A stretch of DNA of 64,000 nucleotides from Neurospora tetrasperma FGSC 2508 (GCF_000213175.1 NW_009799099.1:2986029-3050028), one strand, 5' to 3'. Positions 46,685 through 60,216 are shown, counted from the stretch's first letter. Notes: generated by a model not told the origin, from the sequence alone. Numbers and translations: made by a program.

Positions 46685-49600
46685 ACGGTCTCTTTTGACC
46701 GTTTAATGAGAATGGAAGGGGGAAAAAAAAGGAAGTCTTTATGATGGGAACTGAGCAATGAAAATCACGGGCCGGAGTTGGGGTTTGCCATGCTATCTTA
46801 CCGAGCAGGCTTGGGTTTTTTTTGGCGTTTGAGTTTATTTTAGATGGAGGCGGGTTTGATGACTTTCCATGTACATATACCATTGGTGAATTCATATCCT
46901 ACCTGTCGATTCACACAAAGCTTGACTTTCTTGCAACGCGTTCCTAGTGACCGTGATAATCTTGACTGCGTGCTTCCAATTCCCTGTTGCGTGTAAATTG
47001 TACGTCCTCAATAACTGTAAGTGTGTCTGCCTTGCCAATTCCTTGCATTGCGCCCCATAGGGTTTGTCGTACTTAGAATTAACTTTGGCTGTTTCAAAAT
47101 CCCGAACCTCTTCCAGGCCATGTCAAATGTTGGTACCCGCAGCTTTGGCAGAAATCAGGGTAATACTGCGTTCAAGTCATCGATAACCTCTTGCGCCGCA
47201 GACAACGCCGGATCGCGTCATTCTTGTTAGAGACTGGAACCATATTTGGAGTTTCAAAGATTCCGATGTTGCCCGTTTTTGTAATTACTGACAACCTCTC
47301 TTCGCTGTTTTTTTTTCGAGCATTTCTGTTCTCCTGTTTCTCTCTGATTCGAGTTATCAACGATTCCGATTTGATACGGCGACTTTGAGAAATGGGGGCC
47401 GACTCATCACAGCTTTTAATTCCAGCGTATGGGTGTACGAGAGGCTCGCATTCCGTCACCGTATCGTAGCTGGTGAGCTGGAGTATTGGAGTGTCTGATC
47501 CCATTGGACTGTTGATGGTGAGAGAGTTAGGGTCTTAGTTGGACACTAACAGTTTCCTGTACTTACCGCGGCTCCAAAAGTTAGTGCAAGAGTAAACCAC
47601 TAGCGACAAATAAGCAGGTTGCCTAATTCCCGTGCCCTCGTTCAGCTTCCTCTGTACAACTTTAGCAGCCGAAAGGGGCAATCATGATTCAAATAACACT
47701 ATGAAGGAGTTGGGGAAGCACCGAACTCAAAAGCCCAGGGGGTTGAAACAATGTTGTGGTGGCGATGCCTTCCTCCTTCAACATACTCTTCATCCTAGCA
47801 CCATCTCTTGGCACAAATGATCTCGCCACGCATATCCAATTTCGCCAATCCTCGGACGGCACAACCACACCTCCCCACGGGGAACAGCTTGGTGTCACCT
47901 TGCATTGGTGCTACTCTTTCCATTCCTGTCTTATTAAGTCTCTGATGACCCGAGAACCAAAAACTTTGAGGCTTCATTCACTTTGAACCCAGCAAACCGG
48001 GAAATACGAAACGAAACGAGAACGGGTGTAACCAGAAGTCAACCTTGCCATGACTTGCTTTGTCCGAATCGGGACCAGATAGGGGAAAGAAAAAGAAAAA
48101 AAGAAAACAAATAATAAATTAAGTAGAGAGGGACAAGCTGGCTCGGGATGATACAAGCAATCATGCAGTTGGGACTTGAATGAGAATACAGGCAACACGA
48201 GGGAGCCTGCTTGCTGGGGAACACGAAAGCGATATTCTTGGATGTCAGCACTTTTGAAACTAACATTTCACAGAGCAAGGTACGGTGTAATGCAATGTTG
48301 GTGTCACTGGAAGTTGAGATCCAATGGATAATTCCAATTGAATGGCTGATGCCTTATAGGGAAGACGGAACGGCTAGACTGGCGCTCCAGGCAGTCATCA
48401 ATTATTCGATTCCTTTAATAAAAGAACTACTATAGGGTCAGATCGATATCGCTCGATGGACATCAAGCATTGGACGGAGCCTTACGGCTGCGTGTAGTAC
48501 TGTGTAGGTACCTACCAATACGTGCGTAAGTACCACGGCAGATGCCAATCGGTTGGTACGCTGTCCCTTCCTCAGATCCGTCCCATCGCATGGAAGCGAC
48601 GATGTCCAGCTGGTAACTATCGCAAGGCTGTCGAGTCGCACCTTCCCTCTTGGGGCTGCGACTAGAAACTGGCTTCCAGACCGTCGTGATGGCGAGGAGT
48701 GAAAACTGCAGTGGCCGGTTCTCGTTCCCTTTCGTTGCCTCCTGTTCCATTCAGTTGTGCGATTGGACAGAACCTCTCTTTCCTCAAGATATTACCCTCA
48801 TAGAGAGCAATTCATGGCGCGGCTGAGGTCGGTTGTTGATCACATTCTTAGGTCGTCTGGGCTAGAAATGTCCTTCAGACCCAATGCGAGTACAGGCATC
48901 TACGTTGCACTGGACTGTCTTGAACGAACATTCTTCGCACTCGGCGGCTGAGATTTGTAGTGTACCACCCTTGCGTTCCCTTGTCAACTTTTGTTTCCTT
49001 TTCGTTCGGCTAAACATCAAAAGGAACTTGTTGTCCGTAGCTCGTCTAGCACAGCCTCAGCCCTACCGAGTAAGCATGGTAGAGAGAGACAACGGATCGT
49101 TTCACCACCAACGAGCTTTGCCATGTGGATGCTGACTAACAGAGCCCACGGTGATTCGGAAAGCCTCGCGCTGCCGGAAGCGAAGAAAAGAGGGAAAGGA
49201 ACGACAAGAATCAACGTCACTACTGCCACGAGTGCACTGCCATGGGTGCTTATACCTTCAAGCATGTTGGGCAGTCCGCCCAGATTGTATCAGTCATCAT
49301 GAACGACTCCCCTCCCGAGACACAGACGGATAAGTGTCATCCAACTGGCATGATACCGTACATGATACAGCGCTGAGTCGAGCCATTTCACCACCCGCTG
49401 TCGCATTGTCGACTGTCCTGGGTGCAGTATACCTATGCACAGCGTACTCGTGACCGGGCAGATGTTCTTTCCAGTTCTTCGACCACACGGACTGGCCGCC
49501 ACGAGAACGGAGTGAGGGCCTTCTCTGCACCAACATCATCTCACCCACCTGCTTCAGGGCTGAATGCAACCTCGAAATGCGGGAGAGCGGCAGGAGCAAC

Positions 49601-51723
49601 AGGCCGGTTGAAGATTACGCCGGGAACCGATCCCCATTCGTTTCTCCATGACGATGACTGCCTTCCGTGCCTCTTTCTCTGACGTCCCCCTTTCTCGGAA
49701 TATCGCGCGTTATCTCTGAAAGCTGAGCCACATTGTGATCGGATCGTGGAGAGCATCCAGTCAACGTCCCCGTTCTGGCGTTCTGGCGTTCTGCCCGGAC
49801 ATGAACCGTAATGAGCCGGAATGAAAGATGACGACAATGGCAATGGCCACATGGGGGCCGTTCGTGATACCCAGTATCTGGTACAGTAGGAAAAAACCGA
49901 CCTTACATCTGAGTACTCATGCATTGCTAACAACGTTCAGCACAAGACAACAAGTTGAGGAAGGAGAAAAGACGGAAATGGAACTGAGAAGAGTTCTCGC
50001 AGGTCAGACTCGTGCGTAGCTCTCGTCCAGTAGCTTTGGGCTCGTCCTATCACCACCGGGGGTGCTAGCTTCGTTTCCAGGCCAATAAGATCGGCAATAG
50101 CATCTCTAAGCCAAGAAGTGCAGGGGCGAGAGGGGCTATCAACCACTCGATGATCCAAACACGTCCAATGGCAACTTCATCGCTGTGTGCAGGGCTCGAG
50201 ACCCTTCTCCGGACAACACGAACTGCATCCATGACCAGAGCTGCAATCCACCGTCACAAATTGCCTTTGCGACAATAAACTCACAACAAAGCCTCGGGGC
50301 GCTATCCTCGTATCGAAAGGTCGACCCTGAATGGCAGCCAACGCCGTCAAAAATCCCAGGAAGACAGGGGCTTCAGAGTCACATGCAAAGCTCAATTATT
50401 TCCAGGCTGAAAAGAGCTTCAGATATGTTTCCCAAGCAAAGGCAAGATCTGGTGCTGATCGACGTGGACAGCAGCAAGGATAAGTCGCAATGGGTCCTGA
50501 AGAATTCAGCTCAGTCTTCGCTTGGCTGTGAATCTGCCATGTCAGTTGTATCGTTGGGATAGATGACGGGAGTAGCCGGCTCATCTATTCCGAACCACGA
50601 CACCACTTGATACGCATAGTCAAGAGAACTCATCGTTGAACATGACGGAAGAAATCCCCCCTTTATCGGTATTTTTTTATTAAAAAAAAATACTTTTTTT
50701 TTGGGCTGTCAAAATCATAGAAGAGGCAAGGCTTCCTGTCTCGTTGTAGGAATCACCGTGGCTTGCAACTCCCCACGAACTGCCCCCTCCCCATCCTTCG
50801 GGAAACATGAGGCTTGCAGTTCGTGTACCCACACCGTCTTGATGGTCGACAACAATCAGCATCTTTGACTCGAGCTTTCTCATATGGTGGTGCCATGCCG
50901 TCCCCATTGCACAATTCGGTGGATATCCAGACGCTAGCAATGCACTCGGCGTACATACCCCTTGCAACCCTCCATTGTCGTCCCTGGGTACGGAGTACGG
51001 ACCTCGGCCAATGGTGATTTGTATTTTCCGCTATAATGTATTTTTGTTCCGCGCAGCCTCGGGGAACCAGGGAGCAAGGTTCAAATTAAGACGGAGCTGA
51101 CACTGCGCCTTCACGATACCGATACTGAGCCATGAGCGCAGAGCCAGGTAACCGTTTTTGTCTTTCTCCACACGAAAGTAACAGATCTTCTCCCGGAACG
51201 GATACAGACCGACGCAGTGCACAGCCCTCATCCTCCTTAGCCTATACCTCACGGAGTAGGTAAGGTAAGGTAATACACTACCGATGTACAAGTCTATACA
51301 TTTTCCACCTACACTTCCATGGAGCTTCTCGAGTAACTCTTATTGCTCCTTTGCCCTGTCGGGCTAGACCAGTGCCACGTTATGGCGTCTCCATCAGAAA
51401 GTTAGGATACCAAGGACTAGGGCAGAACATAAGGTCGTTCTGCCCACCAGATATATCAACCTGACGCCTCCCATCCGCTCTGTCAACAGCGTCGAAATCT
51501 CTCCTCAGCTCCCCATTCGCTCTCAAATTTCATTAGCAGTGTTGCGTTGATTTTAGTTGGAGTTATTTCATACTTTTTCTCTTTACCATTTGTGGTCCAC
51601 AAGATATATACCACATTATACCCATTGTGTTGGCAATAACGGCCTCTTCATTGACGTCCTCAGCTCAAGCCCTTTTATCAGGAGACTTGGTGTGAACATA
51701 TTGATATCCTCCGGGCTGAAAAG
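46685..51723. other. 5-kb region downstream of am with no supported gene
   Basis: Base composition is close to genomic average and no RIP signature is present. Open frames are short; the longest I considered are 130 codons (49541-49933, minus) and 125 codons (50185-50562, plus), and neither shows a known domain. The am 3' UTR probably occupies the first few hundred bases. A poly-T / poly-A stretch lies at 50671-50702. The last part is the promoter of the oxidoreductase-hydrolase gene, with GTAGGTAAGGTAAGGTAAT at 51256-51274. Confidence 0.5.
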
Positions 51724-54700
51724 ATGGATATGCTATCAGCTCACCAGTCAAACGGGGCTCCGTCACCTCCGCCGACCCCGGCTTGTAGTGGCCACCAACT
51801 TGGAGTGAAAACCGACACCGCTGGCCTCTTCCTCGGCTCTACACATACGAACGGCGACTCAGACGCCTCCTTTACCGAGTCACCCGCGTCCGACTTTCCC
51901 CCCACTCCCCGTAGGAGCCCTAAGCAACAACCTCAAGATTACTCTCGGTCCAAACAAGAGTCTCACCAGATTCCAACGGAGGGAATCCATGACCACCAAC
52001 CTGGGGGTCCTCGCGCTCGAGCCAACACCAAAGTGCGCAGCTATGTGGCCGACCAAGACCGTCAAGCGTTTCCAAGAATCTCGAAGCCTGTCGAACTTAT
52101 ACAGGTTGCCTACGATGTCGTGGTTATCGGATCCGGCTATGGTGGTGGCGTTGCGGCGTCACGCATGGCTCGCACAGGCTCATCAGTGTGTGTTCTTGAG
52201 CGTGGCCGTGAGAAGTGGCCTGGCGAGTACCCTACTGGTGCCGCGGATGCCTTCAAGGAACTCCATACCTCCGGTACTTTCGCACCGGGATCTTTGGATG
52301 GCATACCCGTTGAGACAGGTGATCCCACCGGCATGTATCACTTGATCTTCGGAAAGGGACAAAATGCCGTTGTGGCTAATGGTAAGTATACCTGTGCAGA
52401 AACTTGATGTAGAGTCAGCTAACATGTAATTCTAGGCCTCGGTGGAACAAGTCTTATGAACGCTAATGTCTTCATGGAGGCCGATAAAGGTACCTTGGCC
52501 ATGAAGGCCTGGCCTCCCGAGATCCGAAACAAAGTAGACTCTTTGGACAAGTGTAAGTTGAAAGGCCTTCTCACCTGCCCTGCGGAGCACAGGTGGTTTA
52601 CAAGATGGATACTAATCTTCACCATAGACTATGAGAAGGTAGAGAAAGTGCTCGAACCGGCAGAGTACCCCGATGACTGGCCTGAGCTTCCCAAGGCCAA
52701 ACTCCTCAAGAAGCAAGCCCAGTATATGGGCTATGGTGACAAGTGGAGGAAGGTCAAGCAGACCACACGCTTCCAAAACGGCCCAAATAGCTGTGGTGTT
52801 GAGATGTCAGCATCAGCTTTGACCGGCCAGGATGCTACTGGCGTCAACGATGGCTCAAAAACGACCACGCTGGTTACATATCTGGCTGATGCCTGGAACT
52901 GGGGTGCTGAACTGTTCTGCGAGTGCGAGGTGCGATACGTCGAAAAGGCCAAGGACGAAAATGGTAACGATGACGGCTACCTTGTCTACTTTGCCTGGCA
53001 TGGCCGCAACCGTGGCCACTTCAAGGCCAACCTTCACGGCGATTTGATGTGGGTTCGGGCGCGAAAAGCAGTCTTCCTGGGCGCTGGCGCCCTTGCAACC
53101 CCTGAGATTCTGCTCAGAAGCAAAGCGATGGGACTTGAGATGAGCAACTTGGTCGGCCAGAACATGAGCGGTAATGGAGACATACTGGCGTTTGGGTGAG
53201 TTTTTATCTTTTTTAAAATTGTCTGGAAATTTGTTTGAAGCGGGTTTAAGCTGACCTTCTACTACAAGCTACAACACCGACGAAACGGTGAACGGCATCG
53301 GTCGGGCATACCCTTCGCCATATAACCCCATTGGGCCTTGCATTACCAGTGTCATTGACTGCAGGCATAACCTAGAGAACCCTCTGGACGGATTCGTCAT
53401 TGAAGAGGGCTCGGTTCCTCACGCCCTCGCCCATTTCCTGCAAGCAATGCTAGACTTGATGCCGGGAAGTGAAGAGCCCAAGAACCTGACTGTCCTTGAC
53501 AAAGCACACTCTGCTCTGGCTCGTTACGGTAGCCGGTTCTTAGGCCCTTACTTCAAAAAGGGTGCCATTGAGAGGACACAGGTTTATCTCATCATGTCTC
53601 ATGACAGTAAGCAGGCCAAATAAAGCACGAGCAAAGCCCAATTATCGCAAAACTAACACCCTCACAGGTAACCAGGCCATGTTGACTTTGCAGGATGATA
53701 AGCCAGTTCTCGAGTTCCTTGGCGTTGGTCGAAGTGATCACGTCAAGAAGCTCAATAACCTTTTGGCCCAAGCGACGCAGGCTGTTGGCGGTACCTATGT
53801 CAAGAGCCCCTTCGACGCTATGATGGGTAACCAGCAAATAACAGTCCATCCGATCGGGTATGTTACTCCTTCCTTACCACCCAACTTTTGTATAAGTAGT
53901 ATACTGTGGCACGTATGGTTAGACTAACACAGTTTCGAAACTTGTAGCGGAGCTTGTATGGCCCGAGACAATACGGGTCGGACCGGTGTCACCAATCATG
54001 TGGGTGAGGTGTTCACGGGACTCGGAAGTGAGACCCACGATGGCCTCATCGTCACAGATGCCGCGGTGATTCCCACCGCTCTGGGTACCAATCCTTTTGC
54101 CACCATTGCTGCCCTAGCGGAGCGGTCTGTTGAAGCCTACTGTCAACGCCAGGGTTTGCACATCAGCGAGGAGGAGAACGGCATCCTTGATCTGTTTGGT
54201 GAGCCACAACATAAGCCCAAGCAGCATTTGCCAGTGAGGACTGTCTCAAAGATTGAAGCCATGGAAGAAGGGCACAGTCTCGGCTACGCAACCCGAGCTA
54301 TTCAAATGGCCAAGGAACTTTGCTCGAGCGGCATGGGTTTCACTGAGGTCATGTCTGGCTTCATCCACCATGACCCCACCATGAAAACGGATGAACGGTC
54401 TACATACGAGCTTGCCTACCGGACCGCCAAATCGCGCTGCGAAAGCGCTCGCTTCTTCCTCAGTGTGCAGGCTTTCGACACCTTTAGGACCCTTTCGCAT
54501 GCTCAGCATCGTGCCATGCTTACGGGAACCTTTGTGTGCCCCGCAATTCCCGGCTCACCGTTCATGGTTCGGAGAGGCGAATTCAATTTGTTCATCATTG
54601 ATGACAAGGCGCCTGGTACCCGGAACTTGACGTATGATTTTGATATGACCGGCGTCGATGGCAGGAGGCTGCATTTCCATGGTTACAAGGTTGTCGATTC

Positions 54701-56174
54701 GTCTGTTGCGCTAGACCCTCTGCAGTTTTGGCGCTCGACTAGCACACTCTATGTGACCGTCAGCGAGCATGTGGATGGAATGTGCAGCAATCTTGACGAT
54801 GAAAATGCTTGGAGGAGGGGCAAGGTGCTCGCCAAGGGCATCATGAACATCCAGCCAAAGCACTTTCTCTCCGAGATCATGACTATGACTCCAACAGGCA
54901 GCAACCTCTTGAAGAAGGTAGCCAGTGCGGCCAGTTTCCTCACTTTCTTCACCCGCAAGTCTCTCTCCCTCTTCATGGCGCCGTTGACTCCGCTCGAGTA
55001 CCCAAGCATGATGCCCACAGGCTACGTCAACAACACAGCACCAACAAAATCCTTTGCCATCTATGCCGACGATGGAGTCTGCACTCGTTTGCATATGTGG
55101 GAGCCAACTCATTATCCTGATAACGACAAAAAGAACATCAAAAACCTCTTCATGGTTCCGGGCGCGGCAGTTGACCACCATATTTTTGCCCTTCCTACCA
55201 TCCGGTATAACGCCGTCAACTACTTCAGACGTGCCGGTTATCGCGTGTTCATCACAGTTCACCGTATCGGACAGCTCATGGTTGCAGAGCACAACTGGAC
55301 GACCTATGATGCCCGTCTTGACATCAAGGCATGCATGCAGTATATCCGAGAGCACTACGGGAAGGAAAAGATCTACACCATCGCCCACTGCATGGGCAGC
55401 GTCGCCCTCTCCACCGGTATGCTCGACGGCACGATCCCAACCGACTGGTTCCTGGGTGTCTCCTGCTCCCAAGTCTTCATGAACCCCATCTGGCAAACCA
55501 TGAACCTGATCAAGGCCACCACCGGCCCCTATGACAAGATCTATAAGGCCCTCGCCGGTAACTGGTTCAGCTGTAGCACCAGTCGCAACGACAGTTACGT
55601 CCAGCAAGCTCTCAACCAGCTGCTGCGTCTCTACCCTCAACCGCGCAAGGAAATTTGTAATAACGCGGCCTGTCATCGCACCAGCCTGGTGTTCGGCCGG
55701 TGCTGGAACCACAGCAACCTGAACGAGGCCACGCACCGGCAGATCGACCGCTTCTTCGGCGGCGTCAACATGAAGCTGCTCCACCTGCTGATGAAGCAGG
55801 GCGCCGAGGGCCACGTCATGGCCAACGAGCCCCTGTGCCAGCGCCTCGACACGCCCGAAAACATCCAACGGCTCAAGGGCATCCCGTTCCTGCTGTTCGT
55901 CGGCCGCGACCAAGCCGTGCTATCACCAGAGTCGACCGAGCGCACATACGAGATCTTGTGTGATACTTTTGGCATGGACGACACGAGCTACAAGAGGCGC
56001 GTTGTGCCTGGGTATGGACACCTGGATGTGTGGATGGGGCGGAATGCTTGGAAGGATGTCTATCCGTTTGTGAGGGAGGAGGTGGATAGGGTGTGCAGAG
56101 GGGAGACGTACAAGTTTGTGGAGCCACAGGATGAGTTCAAAGCGATGGTAGATTCTGGGGAGTTGCTCCATTGA
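51724..56174 (+). CDS. GMC oxidoreductase (cholesterol oxidase-like) fused to an alpha/beta hydrolase
   Basis: The exons are 51724-52381, 52436-52552, 52628-53195, 53269-53606, 53668-53857 and 53948-56174, giving 1365 residues. Residues 1-125 are Ser/Pro-rich and probably disordered. An FAD-binding GMC domain covers about 128-700. It has dinucleotide fold YDVVVIGSGYGGG (130-142), substrate-site HPIGGAC (H621) and LGTNPFATIAALAER (N672), the layout of cholesterol-oxidase-like enzymes. A beta-rich linker domain (about 760-960) follows. The C-terminal alpha/beta hydrolase (about 1020-1350) has AHCMGS with C1105 at the nucleophile elbow, D1278 in VGRDQ and H1315 in GYGHLDVW. The protein likely oxidises a bulky hydroxylated lipid and hydrolyses or transfers an acyl group. 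The substrate is unknown. Exon 6 alone codes the linker and hydrolase. Confidence 0.9.
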
Positions 56175-56784
56175 GAGCCATGATAAGGAGACAAGGGTGA
56201 CGACCACGGACCTTGATGATAACTTTGGAACCATGGGGATCAGTTTTTTTTTTTCCGACAAAAGTTGGATATTTCACTCTGCTTTTCTCTTTTTTTTTTA
56301 CCGGTACAGCGTCTGGTTCTTGACTTGGTATTGGTTTTCTCTTGTGAAATATTCAAAGGAAATCATAAATTGGGAATGAGGTTGATACCATGACGAGTAG
56401 AAGAGTGCGTACATAGACACTGAGCAAAATACTCGGGCAGGCCCGGAGATTCATATCGGTACAGGAGTGATTGGCGATCCACGATAATAACCCAATACCA
56501 CTCCTCTCTAACTCGTTTCTAGTCCGACGAAGATCAATGATGAATACGTGTGATATTCTTCCGAATAGGTTCACACGTCATTTTCTCCTATACTTTAGAT
56601 AGCAAATACCTCCAATCGCCAAAACTCCACGACAACAATCTCCATACCAAAACGCCTCAATATACCAATATGATACCTTTACACTTGGTTTAGACAGCCG
56701 TTACTTATCCCATCCTTCATGATACATGCTGGCCGCATACTCAATCATCCCATCCCAGCCCTCAAATACCCATACCTATCCTTT
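56175..56784. other. Convergent 3' region before DNA polymerase delta gene
   Basis: 610 bp lie between facing stop codons, presumably both 3' UTRs. No gene is seen. Confidence 0.5.
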
Positions 56785-59700
56785 TCACCACATAGCAGCC
56801 GCATCGAAATCAAATCTTTGCAACTCCTTGTTCGCATCTTCCAGATCCTTCTTAGCCTTCATCCGCATGTAGAAAATCGGACAGTCCTTGCTACTGCAGA
56901 TAACCTCGCAGTGCATCGACCCCTGACACCTCTGACACTGAGTCCAGAGCCTGCCGAATCTGACCTCCAGATCCGACACCCGATCAAGCGTCTTCTTGTA
57001 CAGCTCACCCACTCTCGGAGCATCATCCGCACAGACAGCGCCCTGGCTCTCCTCTTTGCCCGTCAGCGGCTTCTTGCAGCCCATGCAGGTCTGCGTCTTC
57101 TTGGCGAACTTCATGAGTCCCCCGACGGTCGGGGCGGCGACTGAGACGACGCGGGTGTGGTCGCCGTGCAAGAGTGACTTGGCTTTGGTCTCGCCCAGAA
57201 TAGGCTCGAAGATGCGGCCCAAAGGCTTGGCCAGCTGGTTGTCCAGATAGTACTTGGTGTCGATGGGCACGTTGTGCTCGAGCACGTAGATGGGGTCCTC
57301 GGAGCGTTCAAAGTTCTTGGAGCCCGTGGCGCCTTTTACCATGACGTAGGCGACGCGGTCGCCGAGCCCCGGGGCAGAACCGGCATCGCGCTTCTTCATG
57401 CGCTGCGCGAGCTCGACGTGAGCTTGCTTGGCGTCGTAGTTCTCTTTGGTCAGGGCCTTGGTGATGACGAGCTTAGACATGTCGATCTTGTTTTGCAGGA
57501 GGTCGGCGATGGTGTCTTTGACATATCTGGGGGTAGTAAGTTAGCGCGATGTTGGCAATGGCAAAAGGGATAAATTTGGCAAACTCTTACGCTTGGGCTC
57601 CAGGGACGTCTTGGTCGATAAGGATCATCCTAAGAACCTTCTCGATAACTGTCTGAACTAGCAAGCAGTTGTCACGACGAACCGTCTCGATACCCTTGGT
57701 GTCCATCTTATCGTACTTCTCAGGCTTGGTCCAGTACAGACCCGCATAACGCTTCTTGTTAATGAGAAGGTACGGGAAATAGACCTTTTCGAACTCCAAC
57801 TTGATGGGCTTGACGAACTTGCCCGAGACATACTCGGAGGCATCTTGGCCGAGCTTCATGGCCTCAGCAAGATCCTTGGTTCCAAACTTGACCATGACGG
57901 AATCGGTATCACCGTAGATGACCTGAGCATCGTGAGAGTAGCCATTGGCAATGGTATACCGCTCCTCTACCTCCTTTTTGGTCCTTTCGATCATTTGACG
58001 ACCGAAACTGGTGACACTACTGGCGATTTCCAAGCAAGGAAGCTTGCCGTTTGTGGCTCCCGTCAAACCGTAGACGGAGTTGGCGCTGACCTTCAAGGCC
58101 AACTGACGACCGTTCAGCACAGCCTTCTTGAATGGGTCCTTCTCTACGGCCAACTCGCGCTTCGCTTGCTTTCTGGCAGAGAGCAACTCCTCCAGAATCT
58201 GTGCCAAAAGACCCTTCCTCTGCTTAGTCGTCACAAACATGTCTCCGTTCGGAGTAACAATGTAGTCCTCGTCCTTCTTCAAATCCCATCTCTCGATATC
58301 CCGCTTCTTGATGAGTGTTGTGTAGCAAAGGTTGTGCGCCTGCATGATACTGGGATACAGTGAAGCGAAATCGAGAGTCGCAATTGGCACATCGTAATAG
58401 CCTCTTGTAGGCTCAATGACAGTAGCACCTTCGTACTGCTCTTCCGAGGACTCGGGACGTAGATTGGGAATGACCAGCTTCTGCTCCAAAGCCTTGCGGA
58501 AAAGCTGACTCAAGAACTTGACTTGCTGACCTCTGGCCAAGAGGAAGTTGAACGGCACACCCGTGACTCTTGCCATTTCCGTGTAGTTTTCTAAACATGA
58601 TAGCTTGTCCATCAGCCTTTGCGGCAAGTAGGCGTCCTTCAAGCAATAAAGTGCAAGACGTCGCCTGGATTCTGGTGTGCCTTCGAACAATTCTGTGATC
58701 ATGGAATGATGAACGTCTTCTTTTTGCTCCCCTAAGAAGTGTGAGCAGACAGAATTAAGGGTGTAACTCCTCAACTGGTAGTCGCGTTGTACCAGTTGGA
58801 GCATGTCGAGCTGAAGCCGTCCGTTGATATTTGTAGCCTTGGTGTCACGATTGCCCATCTGCTTGCTAGAGAAGTTTGTCTCCTTTGCGACAGATCTCAC
58901 CCTGGTACGAGACCAAAAGTCGAAATCCTTGACTTTGAGATGTTTAGCTCGGTCGAGAAGGTAGGGGAAATCGAAGTTGGCGATATTGTAACCGATGATG
59001 ATATCCGGATCGACCTGTTCCAGGAAGTTGCGCCACTCGCGGAGCATGTCCTCTTCCCTGTCAAAAGACAGAATTTGGGTAGCCACGATGGGGCTAGTGG
59101 TGTCAAGACAGAACACATTACGGACAAATGGCTTCTTCTCTCCGTACTTTGTGACAATGTTTGCGATCTGAATGACGGAGTCGTGTTGCGGTTCGGGAAA
59201 GATGCCCTTGCGGCCAGCGCACTCGATATCGAAGGAGAGAATTCGAAGAGGTGCCATCTTGGACCATTCGCCAACGGGCTTGTGTGCTATTAGGTCCCGG
59301 TAGCTCATCTCGGCTTCGATCTGACAGTTGGAATGTTTATCGTTGACAAGCTGATAGCTGCCTGCGGGAGCCTCCACCCAAGACATACCAGCAATCTGGT
59401 GTTTGTTAGCTTGGGGAATCTCGGGGGTAGTGCGAGGGGGTGGCATACCGAGCAGTCAACCATGAACCGAAGCAAATACTGGATATCATCAAAGGTCATG
59501 ATAGATCCATCGCTCTTCCACATGCCCTTCCAGTTGGCTTTGTTCGTTTCGATCAATCTTCGAACTCTGGGAAGGAACTTTGGGTCGTTGACGGTGACCT
59601 TGATATAAGGGTTTTGTGTGTTGCCTTGGAAGCCGTACATGTTCTCGCGCATCGTCAGGGTGACCGAATGGATGGCCGGTGTGGGCATGGCGAGCTGCGT

Positions 59701-60216
59701 TTCGAGGAATGCTCTGTATTTGGGGCAATCATCGGGACCAAACGATACAGGGGCTTGAACGTAGAGGTAGTGTTTGAAGTCTTTGACATGGAGGAGGACC
59801 GAGTTTCCATTCTCAGTAACACCAAACAGCTTAATGGTCGCTTGGCCGCCGTGGAGGAATCCCTCTTCAGCCTCAATGGACTGGAAGCAGAGACTGTCTG
59901 TAGCTGGGTTGTAGGTCGCTGGTAGTGGCGGGCGTTCCCAAGCTTGATCCTTTTCCGAGTTATTCTGTTTCAGATCGGAAATATCCTGGCTCATACGCTC
60001 AAGCACCTCGCTCTCGAAGGCGCTCTTGGGTTGGGTAGAGGGTATCCTGCCCTTGCCGTCATTCTTGAAAGTTCGGAAGCGGGAAGAGGGAGGGACATCG
60101 TCGAGGCGTCTTTTCTTGGCTGAATCTGATGAAGCGGCGGGAAGATTGTGAATATTGCTGCGGGCGCTTGACGCCTCGCCAAACGCGCGCTTCTGGGGCA
60201 ACGCTGAGGGCGCCAT
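56785..60216 (-). CDS. DNA polymerase delta catalytic subunit (Pol3/POLD1)
   Basis: This is the replicative B-family polymerase for lagging-strand synthesis and repair, with 3'-5' proofreading. The exons are 60216-59449, 59395-57591 and 57526-56785 (introns 53 and 64 bp), giving 1104 residues. Exonuclease motifs are FDIECAG (D312, E314) and [10 protein letters not shown]. Polymerase motif A is [11 protein letters not shown], motif B is [13 protein letters not shown], and motif C is YGDTDS at about 750-755. Near the C-terminus the CysA zinc motif has C1005, C1008 and C1023, but the fourth position is D1026 instead of Cys. CysB, which holds the 4Fe-4S cluster in yeast, is complete (C1055, C1058, C1068, C1073). 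The last residues are FDFDAAAMW. The gene diverges from the unknown gene at 61044. Confidence 0.97.

Noticed and set aside
50185-50562. 125-codon frame in the region downstream of am
   Set aside because: There is no recognisable domain, no intron context and no codon bias. It is kept only as a point to check.
54711-55913. 400-codon open frame antisense to the oxidoreductase-hydrolase gene
   Set aside because: It is an antisense shadow of a long C-ending-codon exon, with no recognisable family.
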